This document shows positions 25,901-43,019 of a stretch of DNA of 64,000 bases, piece after piece; within the stretch, counting starts at the first letter, position 1, and each line of letters opens with the position of its first letter. The notes under the pieces were generated by a model. It searched no databases. It was not told the DNA's origin and saw nothing but the letters and a program-made list of their open reading frames with translations. Source of the stretch: Trichoplax sp. H2 (taxonomy: Eukaryota > Placozoa > Uniplacotomia > Trichoplacea); contig NOWV01000006.1 of NCBI GenBank assembly GCA_003344405.1, forward strand, positions 992,001 through 1,056,000, written 5' to 3'. Both the position numbers and the translations under genes were made by a program.

Positions 25901-26937
25901 ATTATGCCATCAATATGTATACTTTAATTAATGTACAAGTTACAAGAAAAAGGGAAATATGGATCTACATGACTTTATAATTGACTATAAGAATTTGTAC
26001 AGAATACTACAAAAATCCCATATCCATGTACAGTATGTACAGTCAATAATTATAATCGAATTTTCAAGTGGTTACTTCCATACTTGTTTTACAATGAACA
26101 CCAGAAGAACTATAATGTATCAATTAGGTAACGGGGTGCATCTATACTGAGATGTCCACTACAGAAATAAAACTCTCAATTAGCCTCTACTATACAAATT
26201 TTGTTCAGTTATGTATTACTATAGAAATTCTTGGATCAGATCTGATTCAAATTTTTACACTATGCAATTCATTCTATTCTTTAGCTCAAAAAGAAACCTT
26301 AATTATTGATAAACTTATAGACAAAATTTACGACAGAAAGCGTACCAGAGTCATAATCAAGATTCTATACTCATTTAACTAATAATACAACCTCGTAATT
26401 ACCGTAAACCTTTTTAACTTAACAAGACAATAATTTTCAGATACTAAAGCACTCCAAATATCAGCATAATATTCCTGATTACAGCTGTTACTGACTTGCT
26501 CTAATACTGCAGTATCATTATTGTAACTCGTAATCCGTAAGTACAGCATATTCTCAGAAATTAGTACTGTACTTAGGGCTTTCAACGCGAAACTAGCGAC
26601 CGAAATACAGTACTGTACAGTACATCTATACAGTACGTTAATACGAGTACTGTAGAAACGGTAAATGTAGCACTAGAATATGTAGTACTGTATACGCGTG
26701 AATCTACTAGGTATTAGCGTATTGCATTGCTACTTGTAGTACCCTGATACTTTGGTTGTTATTCAAAGCTTGACCGGCAAAGATAACCCCAATTCTCTGC
26801 GAGTCTATTTGTAGGTCAATATCTGACAGTTTTTGACTTAGAGCATGCTTCAAGCGCAAGACCGTCCAACTACCATCTGCTTCTAATGTTGTAGTGGTTC
26901 CGTCGTTACAGCGTACTTTAATTATTCGCTTATCCAT
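22921..26937 (-). CDS. PRKN: Parkin, RBR E3 ubiquitin ligase
   Basis: Parkin ubiquitinates outer mitochondrial membrane proteins after activation by PINK1. Exons: 26743-26937, 25708-25882, 24922-25037, 24515-24595, 24293-24408, 24046-24182, 23868-23929, 23635-23778, 23466-23555, 23263-23380 and 22921-23033. They sum to 1347 nt with all phases closed (448 residues; human 465). The Ubl domain opens [20 protein letters not shown] and ends [14 protein letters not shown], keeping the serine equivalent to PINK1 site Ser65. RING0 has [20 protein letters not shown] and [14 protein letters not shown]1 has [10 protein letters not shown] and [16 protein letters not shown] has [20 protein letters not shown] and [15 protein letters not shown]. 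The REP linker keeps the Trp in [14 protein letters not shown]2 has [20 protein letters not shown], whose GGC Cys is the catalytic residue, and the C-terminus is CRDDHWFGL. Confidence 0.97.
25512..25541. repeat. Short foldback (hairpin) in parkin intron
   Basis: Arms gacttctaag (25512-25521) and cttagaagtt (25531-25540) pair over 9-10 bp around a 9-nt loop. The left end GGACTTCTA resembles other foldbacks in the window. Confidence 0.6.
26606..26700. repeat. CTGTA/TACAG pentamer patch in 3' part of first parkin intron
   Basis: Contains atacagtactgtacagtaca and further tacagtac words. It lies just downstream, in transcript direction, of the first parkin coding exon. Confidence 0.75.
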
Positions 26938-27808
26938 ACATAACAGTTTCTAGTCTGTACCATACGTCTAATACCATAACCAATGCTTTCTCAAAGTTCT
27001 TTTAGAAGCTAAAGATACTTTCATATAAAGGACTTCGAGCAGGCCGCTCAAATTGTTAGGTGTGAACTATAATGTGGAAAGATCGTTTCCTAGCCGTTGT
27101 AAATGCTTCCAATATTTGTGGTTCACAATTTTTCTAGCTCGATCACTTTTGTGTTAACTATCAATACTGCATATACTGTGCAGTAATATGCTCAGTCAGG
27201 AAAATTGTACATGTGACGTCATGTGCAGTATAGTATACGAATTATGAAGTATAACAAACGAGGAGTCTACTAGTAAAAATAAAATTGAAGTTAAACTGCA
27301 GTAAATTTAATTTTAAATTAAATAAAACAAAATATAAACATTATACAGTACAATTTATACCATAGCATCCAAACACTAATTCGCCTAACTCGCCACGCCC
27401 GAGAATCTGTACTGTATTGTAATTTATACAGTGTACTGTACTGTACTTTACTGTACAGTACAGTACACTGTGCTGTCACTAGACCTGACACTGTAAGATA
27501 CAGTACTACAGTACAGTACAGTACTGTAGTGTACTGTACAGTACAGTACGGTGTTGCTCCTACAGTACAGTACAGTACACTACAGTATTAGGTACAGTGT
27601 CTACTGTACACTGTACAGTACAGTATATAGTACTGTACAGTACAGTTTATTGTTATTGTACAGTACAGTACAGTACTGTACAGTGTACAATATGTTTACA
27701 TTAGTACAGTACTGTACACACTACCTGTCCAGTATACATAAAAGAGGCAAAATTTCGTCCTTAACGATCAGTTTATTACTTTATTTATTTTTGATTGTTG
27801 ACAGCGTA
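26938..27808. promoter_or_regulatory. Divergent spacer between parkin and membrane-protein gene
   Basis: 871-bp 5'-5' spacer between the parkin ATG (minus) and the ATG at 27809 (plus). About 310 bp of it is the dense pentamer array at 27408-27720. It should contain both promoters. I see no TATA box I would trust. In vertebrates the parkin promoter is shared with PACRG; no PACRG exon is seen here. Confidence 0.45.
27408..27720. repeat. Large CTGTA/TACAG pentamer palindromic array
   Basis: One of the densest arrays: many uninterrupted runs such as gtactgtactgtacttta, ctgtacagtacagtacactg and ttgtacagtacagtacagta, broken by short unique words. Both pentamer orientations alternate, giving nested palindromes. 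Stop codons are absent from pure pentamer in all frames, so spurious open frames cover it. Confidence 0.92.
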
Positions 27809-30392
27809 ATGATATCAAAAAGCATTTCGACGTTGATGTTTGTATGGTATGTAATAATTTTGCTTGAAGCTGATGGCGCTCAATCACGTAAAATTTTACG
27901 AAGTACTCCTACAAGCCAAGGCGAAATACCTACTTCATCATTATTAATAAATCAAGGCCCAACGCCAAATACTCATAGAACTTCCATTGCTACTTCGAAT
28001 AGTGAAATCTCCAAAAATAAACTAACAATACATCCAAATGAGAACACCAAAACAACGACGTTCAAAGGTACACCGACTATAAATTTGACTAGTGATGATC
28101 ATTTAGGTGAGATGCTTTATCCGTATTTACACCTTAATAACGATTTCGGCTTGTACTATTAACGCTGACTACTGACTTCTGTATGTAGGGTACACTGTAG
28201 CAATGTTGTAGTAATGCTGTTTAAATGTGCTCCGTTGAAGGACTAGTTTGAGTTGCATCATTCTCCATTCGCAGTACTGAATTGTAGAGTTTGTTGCCAA
28301 CGAATCACGACGGTTTACTATATTCGTTTTCTGTTAGGATTACTGCAAGCGATATTTTCACATAATCTGAATTTATAATCAATAGATAACAACTTTACAA
28401 ACTGAATGAAGTTCTTTAAAAAATTCTGGTAAAGAATATTTGATTAATACGTTCTACCTACAGTAGCGCAATTATTCGTGTTAACGTAAAGATGCTAGCA
28501 AGATTTTCGAGGATTGGTAGTCCTTGCTAGGGACTGTACACTGTACAGTGTACAGTGCATGTAATATAACACATACATTTTAGTGATGCATAATAATATA
28601 CAATATATTCATTTATAAATGCCGGCACGTTTACTAACGCTTGAGCGGTATGTACAGTACTGTACGTACGTATACTGTATACTGTACAGTGTACAGTACA
28701 ATACAGATGATACAAAAGATTAAAATTAAAACTACAGTACTGTACAGTACAGTACAGCTAACTGTATCGTAGTACGTATAACGTACTGCACACTGTACAG
28801 TATAGTGAATGTAGTATAAGTACAGTGTTACAGTATACTGTGCCATAGACTTCTAGATACCTCCAAGCAATCCAGAGGTATCTAGAAGTCCATGTTTACA
28901 CTGTTCTATCCATCATAGACTACTAAAACACCGGTATTTTTAGTACATACATCCACATACCAAACCTGCAGTAAAACTTAAATCAGACTACTACGTAGCT
29001 CGACCATATTTATCGAATTAACGATTTCTGTATAGTGCAATGTCTGGAATGAGATCTCGCAGACCTTTGGTGTACATTTACATAATCATTATCATTATAT
29101 ATCATATGTAATAATGCGATTTTACGTGTATCACGCTGTTAGGAGCTTTTAGTGCTGCTAATGCGATTAGTCAGAGTGCGTATTTGCAATGTTTAAACTA
29201 GAGCTGCGCTAATATCAGCAGTAGTGTTTGGTGTTTTTTCTACTGTACAGTAGATCAAGGATCTTCATTTGTACTTTTATGGATCCCAATCCCGAGAAAT
29301 TTCAAGCTAAAATTTTTACGTAATATAGTATAGATTAATTTTTTTAATATTGTAATTTAATACTGTGTCATATTCAATGTCTGTAGACAAGCTGTTATCG
29401 TGAGTACTGTAAAGTGCCAGTCTCTCTTCTCTTCTACTACAGTGTACTTTTCGTTATACGTACAGTCATAAAGGTAAGAAAACCTCAAAAAAATTATCTT
29501 TATGACGTATAGTATTTAGGATTAGTGACTTGCCAAGTTATAATCGTGGCTACCATTTTCATGGAGCTGCATTACTTGCATACCGAGTAGCAAGATGTCT
29601 GGAACTTAGGATAATTTTGCATACAGTATAATATTCGAGTATTATTACACAAGATCAGGAATTGATCGTTAATCTACTGTATTATAGATTAACGTATTGT
29701 ACACTAATCTAGTTTGCATCACCAATCGTACCAAATACAGCGACATATTCTTAACGATAGCAAATTTTTCCGTATTACTATTAAATATTCATTATTATCC
29801 TATCGTATACCTATTGTATTTCTAACTAAAAGTATAAATACTGAAATTGCAGATATTGAAACAACGAAGAATCCCATTGGAGGTACCATTGTTGGCATAA
29901 TCGTCTTCATCACGTTAAGTCTAGTAGTAATGGTATATTTTCAGAATTTCTGTAAGAAGAAAGCATCAACTCCTGCAAGGAAATATACTGATGATATCTT
30001 TGCGTGAGTAACTGTAAAACTATATAGAGATAATTAATTATTAATATATGGATGCACTAGCAATAGTAGCATTTCTCACTCTTTCTAATACACGGAAGTA
30101 ATACGTTTCGGCATTCGTCCTAAATTGGAATGGGTACACACTCGTAGATAATATAATTTCCATAAATTAAATTTTATACAGATTATTACAAATTACAAAT
30201 TTTCGTAAATATCCTACATATAATATATTACATTATCCATTATAAAAAAAATTACGAAATGTTACTTCATGTATGGTTAAGGTATATATTAATTTGTTAC
30301 GTTGTAGGCATAATGATTCCTATTATATGTCATATTCAACATCAAATACCGATATCCGAGCTCCCTTGTTAATGACCTCCGAAGAATCTTAG
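27809..30392 (+). CDS. Unrecognised single-pass type I membrane protein
   Basis: Three exons with closing phases: 27809-28106, 29853-30003 and 30308-30392, giving 177 residues. The N-terminus MISKSISTLMFVWYVIILLE is a signal peptide by eye, with likely cleavage near ADGA/QS. The next ~75 residues are Ser/Thr/Asn-rich with one N-glycosylation site (NLTS) and no cysteine, so a small mucin-like ectodomain. Exon 2 carries the membrane segment IGGTIVGIIVFITLSLVVMV, followed by a stop-transfer CKKK. The cytoplasmic tail has tyrosines (YTDDIF, SYYMSY) and ends TDIRAPLLMTSEES. I do not recognise the family; small sialomucins or syndecan-like proteins have similar layouts, but no motif matches. The frame is open upstream into the pentamer array, so the ATG is chosen for its signal peptide. 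Extra exons in the 1.7-kb intron cannot be excluded. Confidence 0.65.
28495..28530. repeat. Short foldback in intron
   Basis: Arms ctagcaag (28495-28502) and cttgctag (28523-28530), perfect over 8 bp, followed by ggact and a pentamer run. May belong to the same small foldback family as 28848-28890. Confidence 0.5.
28534..28842. repeat. CTGTA/TACAG pentamer arrays
   Basis: Three patches (28534-28556, 28650-28705, 28732-28842) with words such as ctgtacactgtacagtgtac and ctacagtactgtacagtac, in the first intron of the membrane-protein gene. Confidence 0.85.
28848..28890. repeat. Perfect 16-bp foldback
   Basis: Arm gacttctagatacctc (28848-28863), 11-nt loop, arm gaggtatctagaagtc (28875-28890). 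The pairing is perfect. It starts GACTTCTA, like the foldback at 25512. A second small hairpin (tactaaaa / ttttagta, 28921-28944) follows closely. Confidence 0.85.
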
Positions 30393-33300
30393 ATCACGTC
30401 TACTTGTATTGCACATCAAAGATAATACAAGCCTAACAAACATTTTTAATTATTGTATCAACAAAGTGCTGTTTATTACAAAAGATAAAGAAACTCATTT
30501 CGATCAGTCTTACTTTTATTGTACTGTGATAAAAAAAATTGCTGAAATACTTAGTCGTAAGATACCGAAATAACAAATACCAAAGTTTCATACTTGATTG
30601 TTGACTTGATTTACATAAAGTCATCCATGTAATATAAAATTTACTAGATAATGGAAACGCAATGTCAATAGAATCTGTTACGGCTTTTAAGTTAGGGCAC
30701 TATCCTTTAATACATTTACGCAGCGTGGCGATTTTATCGTAATAAAACCTGGTAGCTACTGTCTATCTGCTACTGTCGAACTTGAATTATCCACATCTAA
30801 CTATGCCTTTGTATTATGGACTAAATTTGAGCGGTAATTTTAAATATACCAGTGTATATAAATTCATATATACGAGTATATCTCGGTGTAAAGTTACCAG
30901 TAATATTCTAACCTCTATGTTTCATGCTTGACTGTCATATTTCTTCAGCATTGTAAAGTTAATGCAGTATTGCAACTATACCGCTGGTATTTTATAATCT
31001 TTGCAAATTAGTTCTTATTTTACATGATCTGTATTATACGCGTCAGTGTAATGAATTTTAAATCCTTTGTAAATAAATAAGATTACACTCGTAATTCCTG
31101 AGAACAAGTAACCTTTTCTTTTGTTAAATATTACTTCTAATAGTACTGTAATAGTTAGCATGAATAATCTCAGTCAAATACCTTCGCTGTACTGTAGCCT
31201 AAAAACTGATAGGTTTTACAGATAATAAAACTTTTAAAATTATACCCTCGATACTCTTTGACACTATTATTAAAATTAGGGCATTTACAGTACAAAATTG
31301 TATTTTACAAAATCTTATCACTATTATAGCAAAGAGCCATATTAGCAACATGCAAGATTGCAAAACATATATCTTTCAGAGATGAAATCTATAACTCTTA
31401 TGGATAATGCTTCATTCTATGTCAGACAGGGAGATAACTTCTACCACATTCATTGGTCACTTTGTACTAATAATTAACTATATTTTGATTAATTTTTCGA
31501 CTAACTTTCCGTCGCCTAATATACAGCATAGTGTCTTATATTTTACGGGAACTTTAAATTAAAGCGACTTTAGAACTTCATCCACCTTACAGAGATAGCT
31601 AGATTCCCTAGCATACGAGGGCATGATCGCTTTGCAATGTAGATAAAACGGACAAACGAAATTACTATGATGTAGCAACTAAAAAATATAAATAAATTAC
31701 TACAAATTTATCTATAACTTAGATTCTTTATGAATATACATTATTCGGAGATTTGACGTATAAAATGATTACTTTATTCATGAGAATTTTTGAACGTTCG
31801 AATATTATTAGCTTAATTATTATCATAAACACTAAATATCAAGGCGTATACTTAGTGAATGTATACGTAGGAGAATATTAAGTCTATGACTATGGTGTTA
31901 CATCTGTATTAGAGTTCTCTGTAGCTATATATAACAATAATATTTAGAGAATAATTAATGCCGTAACACTAGATATCTAACAATCCACTATATGGAAATA
32001 CAGGAACGATAATTCAGAACAAAATTCTGTAACGTCAGTTAATCCTTATCTTATTTAGGTTTTGTTTATTTAGTATGCTTCATCTTCTACTATGCTACCG
32101 AAATTGTCGTTTGATCTTATACCATTATTACATTATCTTCAGAATTCTTAACTACTGCTATCCAGTATGACACTGTTACAAATCTAAATTTGTAGCGTGA
32201 GAAAACTCAATTATTACAGAAAACTACATCTACGAGCGTACTGTCAATCTTGTCCTCCGGACATCTACCTACAGTACAGTACATCTCCAAATACTAACAA
32301 TCCCCTATTGTCAGGAGGAACAGTAACACTACTAATCTCTCTTAGACAAAACTAAATCCAAACCTTATTAGAAAATCAGTCAATTTATAGTCAATTAACG
32401 TAAACATTAATTATTAGGACTTAGATAATACTATAAAACTGTGTATTTATCTATAAAAGAATGTGTAACATCATGATAACGGTATTTTCAACAAATGCTA
32501 AAGTATGGTATCTAACGAAAATAAGATAAAGTAATAGTTAGTGAAAGTCACTTCGTGACAGACACCACAGGCTGATCCTGTTTCTAAACAATAAGTAATG
32601 CCCAAATTCTGCTACGAAATATAAAATCTAGTATAAGTCTTCAAATATAAACTTTATTATACAGTAGATATAAAAAAATCATCGATCATATCGGACTAAA
32701 AGCGTTTCCTAACTCTTGAGCAATTTATTTATTTTGTCAATGTCAGGTTAATTAAATAGCGCTTTAGCATCTTTGATTTTGCTGTTGTACCTGTAAATTT
32801 ACTCTATTGTTTATGTGGTTGTTTCCTTTCTTTCAAATGGCAAAGTCTCTGTATCCTTTGCAGGAGAAAACTATCATCAGTGGCAGAAGTAATATACTTT
32901 TGAATTATAGTTTAATGAAAGAAAGTTTTTGATTACTTTGTGCTTTTAAATTTGTAAATGTCGCCTAAGTATCATCATTATATCGGTCACAGATATGTTT
33001 TCGCTCTTACAGATCCTAAGTTTTACACGATTTGTAAATCTTACAGTAGCACTTATATTTCCTATAATCTATTCGAATTAATAGTTTCTAACAGTATTTC
33101 TGATTCTACGTATGCCCATTAGCTAATTTTTTCGTAATAATCTAATACAGAAGTTAGAATCGCTTGACCTTTGGTATATCCTTATAAGGATTCGCCTGCA
33201 AATATTTTAAATTGCAAATAATCAATTAATTAATAAACACTAAGTTAATATTTTTTGCTTGTTAAGAAATTTAGGACTTTTCTATCTCTTCGATTGGGTT

Positions 33301-36257
33301 ACAAAAAAGATTGCTTTAAGTGCCAGGGACTACCAGAATATTTAATGTTCTACGAGTTCATAGCGATACAAATAAAATGTTTTCAAAATGGCCCATACCT
33401 GTATGAGTTCATGATTTTAAATTTTGTTTGGAGATACAATATTTGTGTTAAGCTCTAATCGTTCCGATACACATATTACATTAAAAACATAATTCTGAAT
33501 TGTAACGATATCGAGATAAAATACTCTTTTATGAACAGCCTCACGTATCTCACTTTGCTACGTCGATAGTGCCGTAATGGAATATAACTTCTATTCGGAT
33601 TTATGATTACTATTCATAGAAAGGTATTTATAATGTACAATTCTTTTGTCACGAAAATCTATGGATTTCAATTTTATCGATTACTACAGCTTCATAGGTT
33701 ACAATCATTTTACGTTATAAGAAACTGTAAGTCAATTTTTCAAATTAAGGCCAAATAACGATTCGGTAAATAAATTTCGACCTCATGACACGACATGATA
33801 CTCAACCAGAAATTTAAGTTTTCCTATTGTATTACATACAACAAATTAAATCATACTATACCTAGCGCTCAATATACACACAATATCGGATGCCAAACTT
33901 TATTTAACACGACCACTGTAGAATCTGCATTAATATACCTTTAGATCTACCATCGCCTTTAGAGAAAGAAGAAGCTACCGTCAATGCATAAAGAATATGA
34001 AATTTTGCTGCACTTTGCATTCGGCATTGATAATTTTGTTTCATGGATAACGATGCATCAATCACATGTATATAATGGCTCGTATATTAGCATAATTATG
34101 TGTTAAGCTTATTAACAGGAGCACTTAAATTTGAGATGATATTACTTGCATATTCCTGTCACAAACCAGCTTCGTGACAAGGATAACGTAAAACAAATCT
34201 CTAAATTACTATAGTCTCCGGGATTCAGTATCCCTTAACTACCTCACAAGAATTTAGACGCCTTTGTTTCTACGTTAAACTCAACTAGACAGTTGAGAAC
34301 TGCTTCATTCAACTATTTGACGGGCTTATATACCCTTCTACAGCAGCTAACATTCACGAGTTATCTTATAAAAATACTTAGGTGAGAACATCTGCTAACT
34401 AATTTTTCACAGTCGGACTACAATATGGCCATTCACAGAATCATTTCAGTGCACATTACAGCACAGCATTAAATTTACTGTAACACATTTATAATTAGAG
34501 TAATTCCTATTGTAAGTAACTAGTTGTAATATAATATCACTATGTTATATTAACCAAATTTAGATAGCTATTTCTTCACGGTAGTTCGTACCGTGACAAT
34601 TCCCTACAGAGCTTTCGATATGCCACTATGAAATGAATCCATAGTTTTATTGGTGCCTCTCATAAAGTAAATGTTACGACGATAATAGATTCTCTGGAAA
34701 TCGTACGCAAAGCATTCATAACCAATTATGATTTTTAATTTGCCTCGGATAGTTATGTGATATCGTCATATTTGGAAAAGTTCATACATGATCAACCAAT
34801 TCAAAGCTAATAACCCAATTTTAGTTGCATCAGTATTTACCAGTAATTATAGATTTACTAGCAACATTACGAGTATGTTTGGGTTTAGGCAGTGAATTGT
34901 TTTTGATAACAAGTAAATTGAGCGTATATATCGTACATTTTGATCTTGCCAAACTCTTCAAAAGTGCTATATATGTATTGAAATAATAGCTTTTATTTGG
35001 TAAAAGCCTCTCGCAGACTTACGCTTCAATTGACCCGAGATTGCAAATTATATGACTCGAGTAATCATGTATACGGTCTATATCTACCGAGAATAAATAT
35101 ATTATATTTATAAATTGTTATAGCAAATATAATCTATTAGAATACCCCTACGATGGAGATTTTAACAAGGGTTGGAGACAGGCTACATTCTACATTTTAG
35201 ATATCATAGCTGGTCTTATCGTTTCCTCAGTTTCCAAAATTTATTTCAGTTTTTGTGTACTTGATAACTAGCACCTATAATATATTAACATATCTGTGTT
35301 GCGGACATCAATACAATTAAAGGATGTAATTTATAACCTATTTTAGTTCCTAAGTATTTAAGACTAGGCCATTGATTTTACAAATAGTCGCCACGAAATG
35401 GCATTGTAATATGTTGTGGTAATGCATAACCTAAAATTTACATACATTCAGTTAATCTCGATGCTTTATAAACTAAATAGACTATAATGCGATTGAAATT
35501 GAAATGTATAATATTGTTTAGTATGCATGTATTCATAGCTTTGATAGTATTCTCGCTTTTTGCATGTATGCAGTGCTTGATGATCTTACGATAGGAAACA
35601 AATTAGTTACCTGGCCTTTAGTCACACATCGTTAGTTACTCGAGTATCTACAGTATTAGTCATACTGTATGAGCTTAAATTCAAACTTATATTGGCGCAA
35701 GATTAATGAGCATATAAATAATAAATTTAAATTTTAACTAGCTCATAACAATATCAAGATGTACTTTACATGAAAGCGAGAAATTGTAACTTTATTTCCA
35801 ACTAGGCACGCATACATATTGAGCATTAACGGTAGTTTCGTACCGAAATTATGCCTCAAACTGCAATATCAGTATCTATGACAACGTCAATATAATTTTT
35901 AACTGTACCTCCGAAATAAATTTAATAGCAAAGGATGACATAAAACTATGTCAATCTTATCAAATGAAAAAGTTTTACGAAATCCTAAGTAATTTAATTA
36001 GTGTAAATTAGCTAAGATTGCTACAACTGCACCCACGAAAATCCAAATCTTTTATTTGATATAGGTATTAGCCAAGGTAATGTGATTGTGGTAAATGATT
36101 TAACATATTTAACCCTACGATATTCTAGATAGGATCGTAAAATTAACGGTACATACTATTTAGATAAATTTTATCAGAAAAAAATACGTACTTCGAAAAA
36201 TTCACTAATAATTATAATTAACAAAACTAACATACGCAAATTGATTTAGAACTGAAT
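30393..36257. other. 5.9-kb convergent spacer with no recognised gene
   Basis: Long AT-rich 3'-3' region between the membrane-protein gene and the ERM gene. I found no exon with recognisable protein similarity on either strand and no tRNA. Pentamer words are rare (a few bases near 31190, 32270 and 35650), unlike the divergent spacers. It may hold long 3' UTRs, non-coding RNA or fast-evolving genes I cannot see. Confidence 0.5.
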
Positions 36258-40475
<4,218 letters not shown>

Positions 40476-41805
40476 CTTGAATCATGTTAAACTGAAGACA
40501 ACTTATTGAAATTCTTGAAATCCCTGTCAGTGAAAAAATGAATGCTATCAAAAGGAGTAAACTGTAAAGATCTTGTAAAAGAAATAAAGCAAGCAGAATT
40601 ATAAGTAAATGCATAATGCATAAATTTTCGCGCTCTAGTACATTTTCTTCGTAGCAATGAGTAAAGATTGTTCAACTTACAGTATTAACTAAGAAAAATA
40701 ACAATGAAAAATTTATTTATTTTGCTATTTTAGTTCAAACTAGTAAAGATTAAGTCGTCTCGGGGTTAAGAGCATGACGTTTATAGCTATGCATTTGCGA
40801 CAATTTATAGTGTTGTCCACAGGTCATGCAGTATCATCATTACGAAGAAAATTACATTCCCATCTTGCATTCTCGCCATACTTTATAGAAAGTCCATTAG
40901 TTCCATGACATCATTGAATTAGCATCAACTTACAGCTAGTGATTTAAATGATTCAATTTACGATTATACAGTATCCCATATGCTGTAGTTAGTTTTTACT
41001 TATAAAGTCACTTAGTTTGACATACTGTATACCGTGAAAACAAAGGAATATTGTCAGGAACGAATCAAAATTTCGAAGTTGCCGTCATAGCATTGGTGCA
41101 ATAACTTACAAATTTAGGAATAGTCTTGACTTTATATTGGAACATCAACCGACCGCATGCTTTTACTTCTTGTACTGTACTGTATTGATGTAGACAACGG
41201 TATTTCAAGAAATGGCTTTGATATAAATTTTAATTTGTAGTTAATTCTTGCTGATAGCCTTCTTAGTGAGACAAGTAAAGATAGTTATTATCTTAGGACT
41301 AACCAAAACTAGTATTTAGTGACTAATCGTGGAGCTTCGATAAACTACTGTACTCTTAAAAATGTATTTACCTTGTGGTGAGGTTATCAGTCTTAAAGAA
41401 CCCCTTGAAATGAGATTTAATCTACAGTACAAGTGATGCTATGGAGAAGACTGAAAACTCCGTTTACTATTTTGTTTACGGATCCTACAAAGTAAGCACG
41501 CGTTATTTTTTTAAGGAAAGAAATATTTTAAAGATTTTAATCAAAACCATAGATGAAATTTCCTCGAAATTTATTACTGCAGGAGTGTATCACTTTGATG
41601 TCGTTTTAAGTCTCGGCAACGTTGACAGCTTTACTCAATTTATTTTTCATTAGGTTGACTGTCGTACTCGAAAGAGATCTTTTTAAGTTTGTTAGTTTTA
41701 GAAGTATATAACTAATGTTTGCATAATGAACGAATAGACACTCACATCAAGAACTTTTCTTTCCTCCAGATGATGTTTCTAATAGGAATCGAACTTTACT
41801 ACAGA

Positions 41806-41940
41806 TAATAGTACTGTACAGAAGGACTTATAAGACACTTTGTATGTCACTTTGTGGAGTGTACTGTAGTTCATATTTACAGTACTCTGCAATAACTTCA
41901 TGTTCAAGTACAGTACAGTACGGCTCATAACGCGTACGCA
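41806..41940. repeat. CTGTA/TACAG pentamer patches
   Basis: Words such as agtactgtacag, gtgtactgtag and caagtacagtacagtacgg scattered over 135 bp in the ERM/RSPH3 divergent spacer. Confidence 0.7.
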
Positions 41941-43019
41941 ATATACACGTACGGTATGTATCATCTCCGCGATTACTGCAGTACTCAAAACACAATATAC
42001 AATAAACGAATCTCCTAACAACCAATTGTGGGCATGTGCCATTTACAAGTTAGCATCGCCGAATATGGTGTCGTTTATACCGTAGTTAAGATTTCAACAC
42101 GTTTACTGTAAATCAGATAATTTGTTACCACCGTTAAATTGTGTGTGCATAATCTTCGATAATGTCACAAAATGCTGAGACACCGAACAATAATGCAGTA
42201 CAGTTTCTATAATGGTACATATCAACCATCGAACGTCTTGGGCGTCTAAAAAGCCAGAAAGCGGGTGTCTGAAAAGATTTAAATTAATACTGCACTCGCC
42301 ACTAGATGCATTGTGAGGTTACGGCTGAGAATCAGCCAGAGACTGTACTCGCGAAACAGTCCTGTAATATGCATGCATCACGTACACGTACGTAAAGTAT
42401 AGTTACAGTTACGTTATATTTCACATAAATCTACTTTGTTATACTGTACAATTTACTATCATGGTAGGTTAATATCAGAGAAGATAATTATTTTACGCTT
42501 ACTAGTATGACTGGAGACTAAGATCAATTCCAGATACAGAGATTTAGAACAATTGGTAGGCGAAAGAACGTAAAGGGCTTAACTGCCATAGAAACAGTAA
42601 AACCAAATTGCTGGTTGAACTGCTGTATGTAGTGAATAAAATTGTTTTAAATGGTCGTTAAAGGCGATATCAAAACCGATTGAATAAGGACCTTGGCACG
42701 CACAGCCCTGTGCACGAATACATTAACCATCATTTTAATTAACCAGTCACAGTGGTCATATAGTGCTAAATGAGATTCCTGTTGCCATTCGCACCCATGG
42801 GCGTGCACTGATTAACATTAACATTAATATTATTTATTAATTAAACTAACTAATCATTACATTTCCGTGCAGTCCATTGCTTAGTACAGTACTGAAGTGC
42901 CATCTTGGTACAGATTTTTCTCTTTACTACAAAAGATACAGACAGTAATTTGGTATTTTTTGATCACCGTCACCCAAGGTAGCGGACAATTTCAAAAACT
43001 CGGGTGCCCGACAAAAGGA

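Noticed and set aside
27408-27720. CRISPR array or centromeric satellite
   Set aside because: There are no regular repeat-spacer units; the unit is a 5-bp word with orientation flips and the arrays are short and dispersed between housekeeping genes.
27551-27800. Open frames of the YSTVQYCTVLYC type over the pentamer arrays here and at 20.9, 44.6, 45.7, 52.2 and 60-62.6 kb
   Set aside because: The pentamer has no stop in any frame on either strand, so these are translation artefacts, not genes.
33255-33458. 67-codon open frame on + in the large spacer
   Set aside because: Composition is typical of AT-rich chance frames; no splice partners, family motif or signal peptide seen.
41441-41653. 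70-codon open frame on + (MEKTENSVYYFVYGS...)
   Set aside because: No similarity recognised and no flanking exons; its length is compatible with chance in this spacer.
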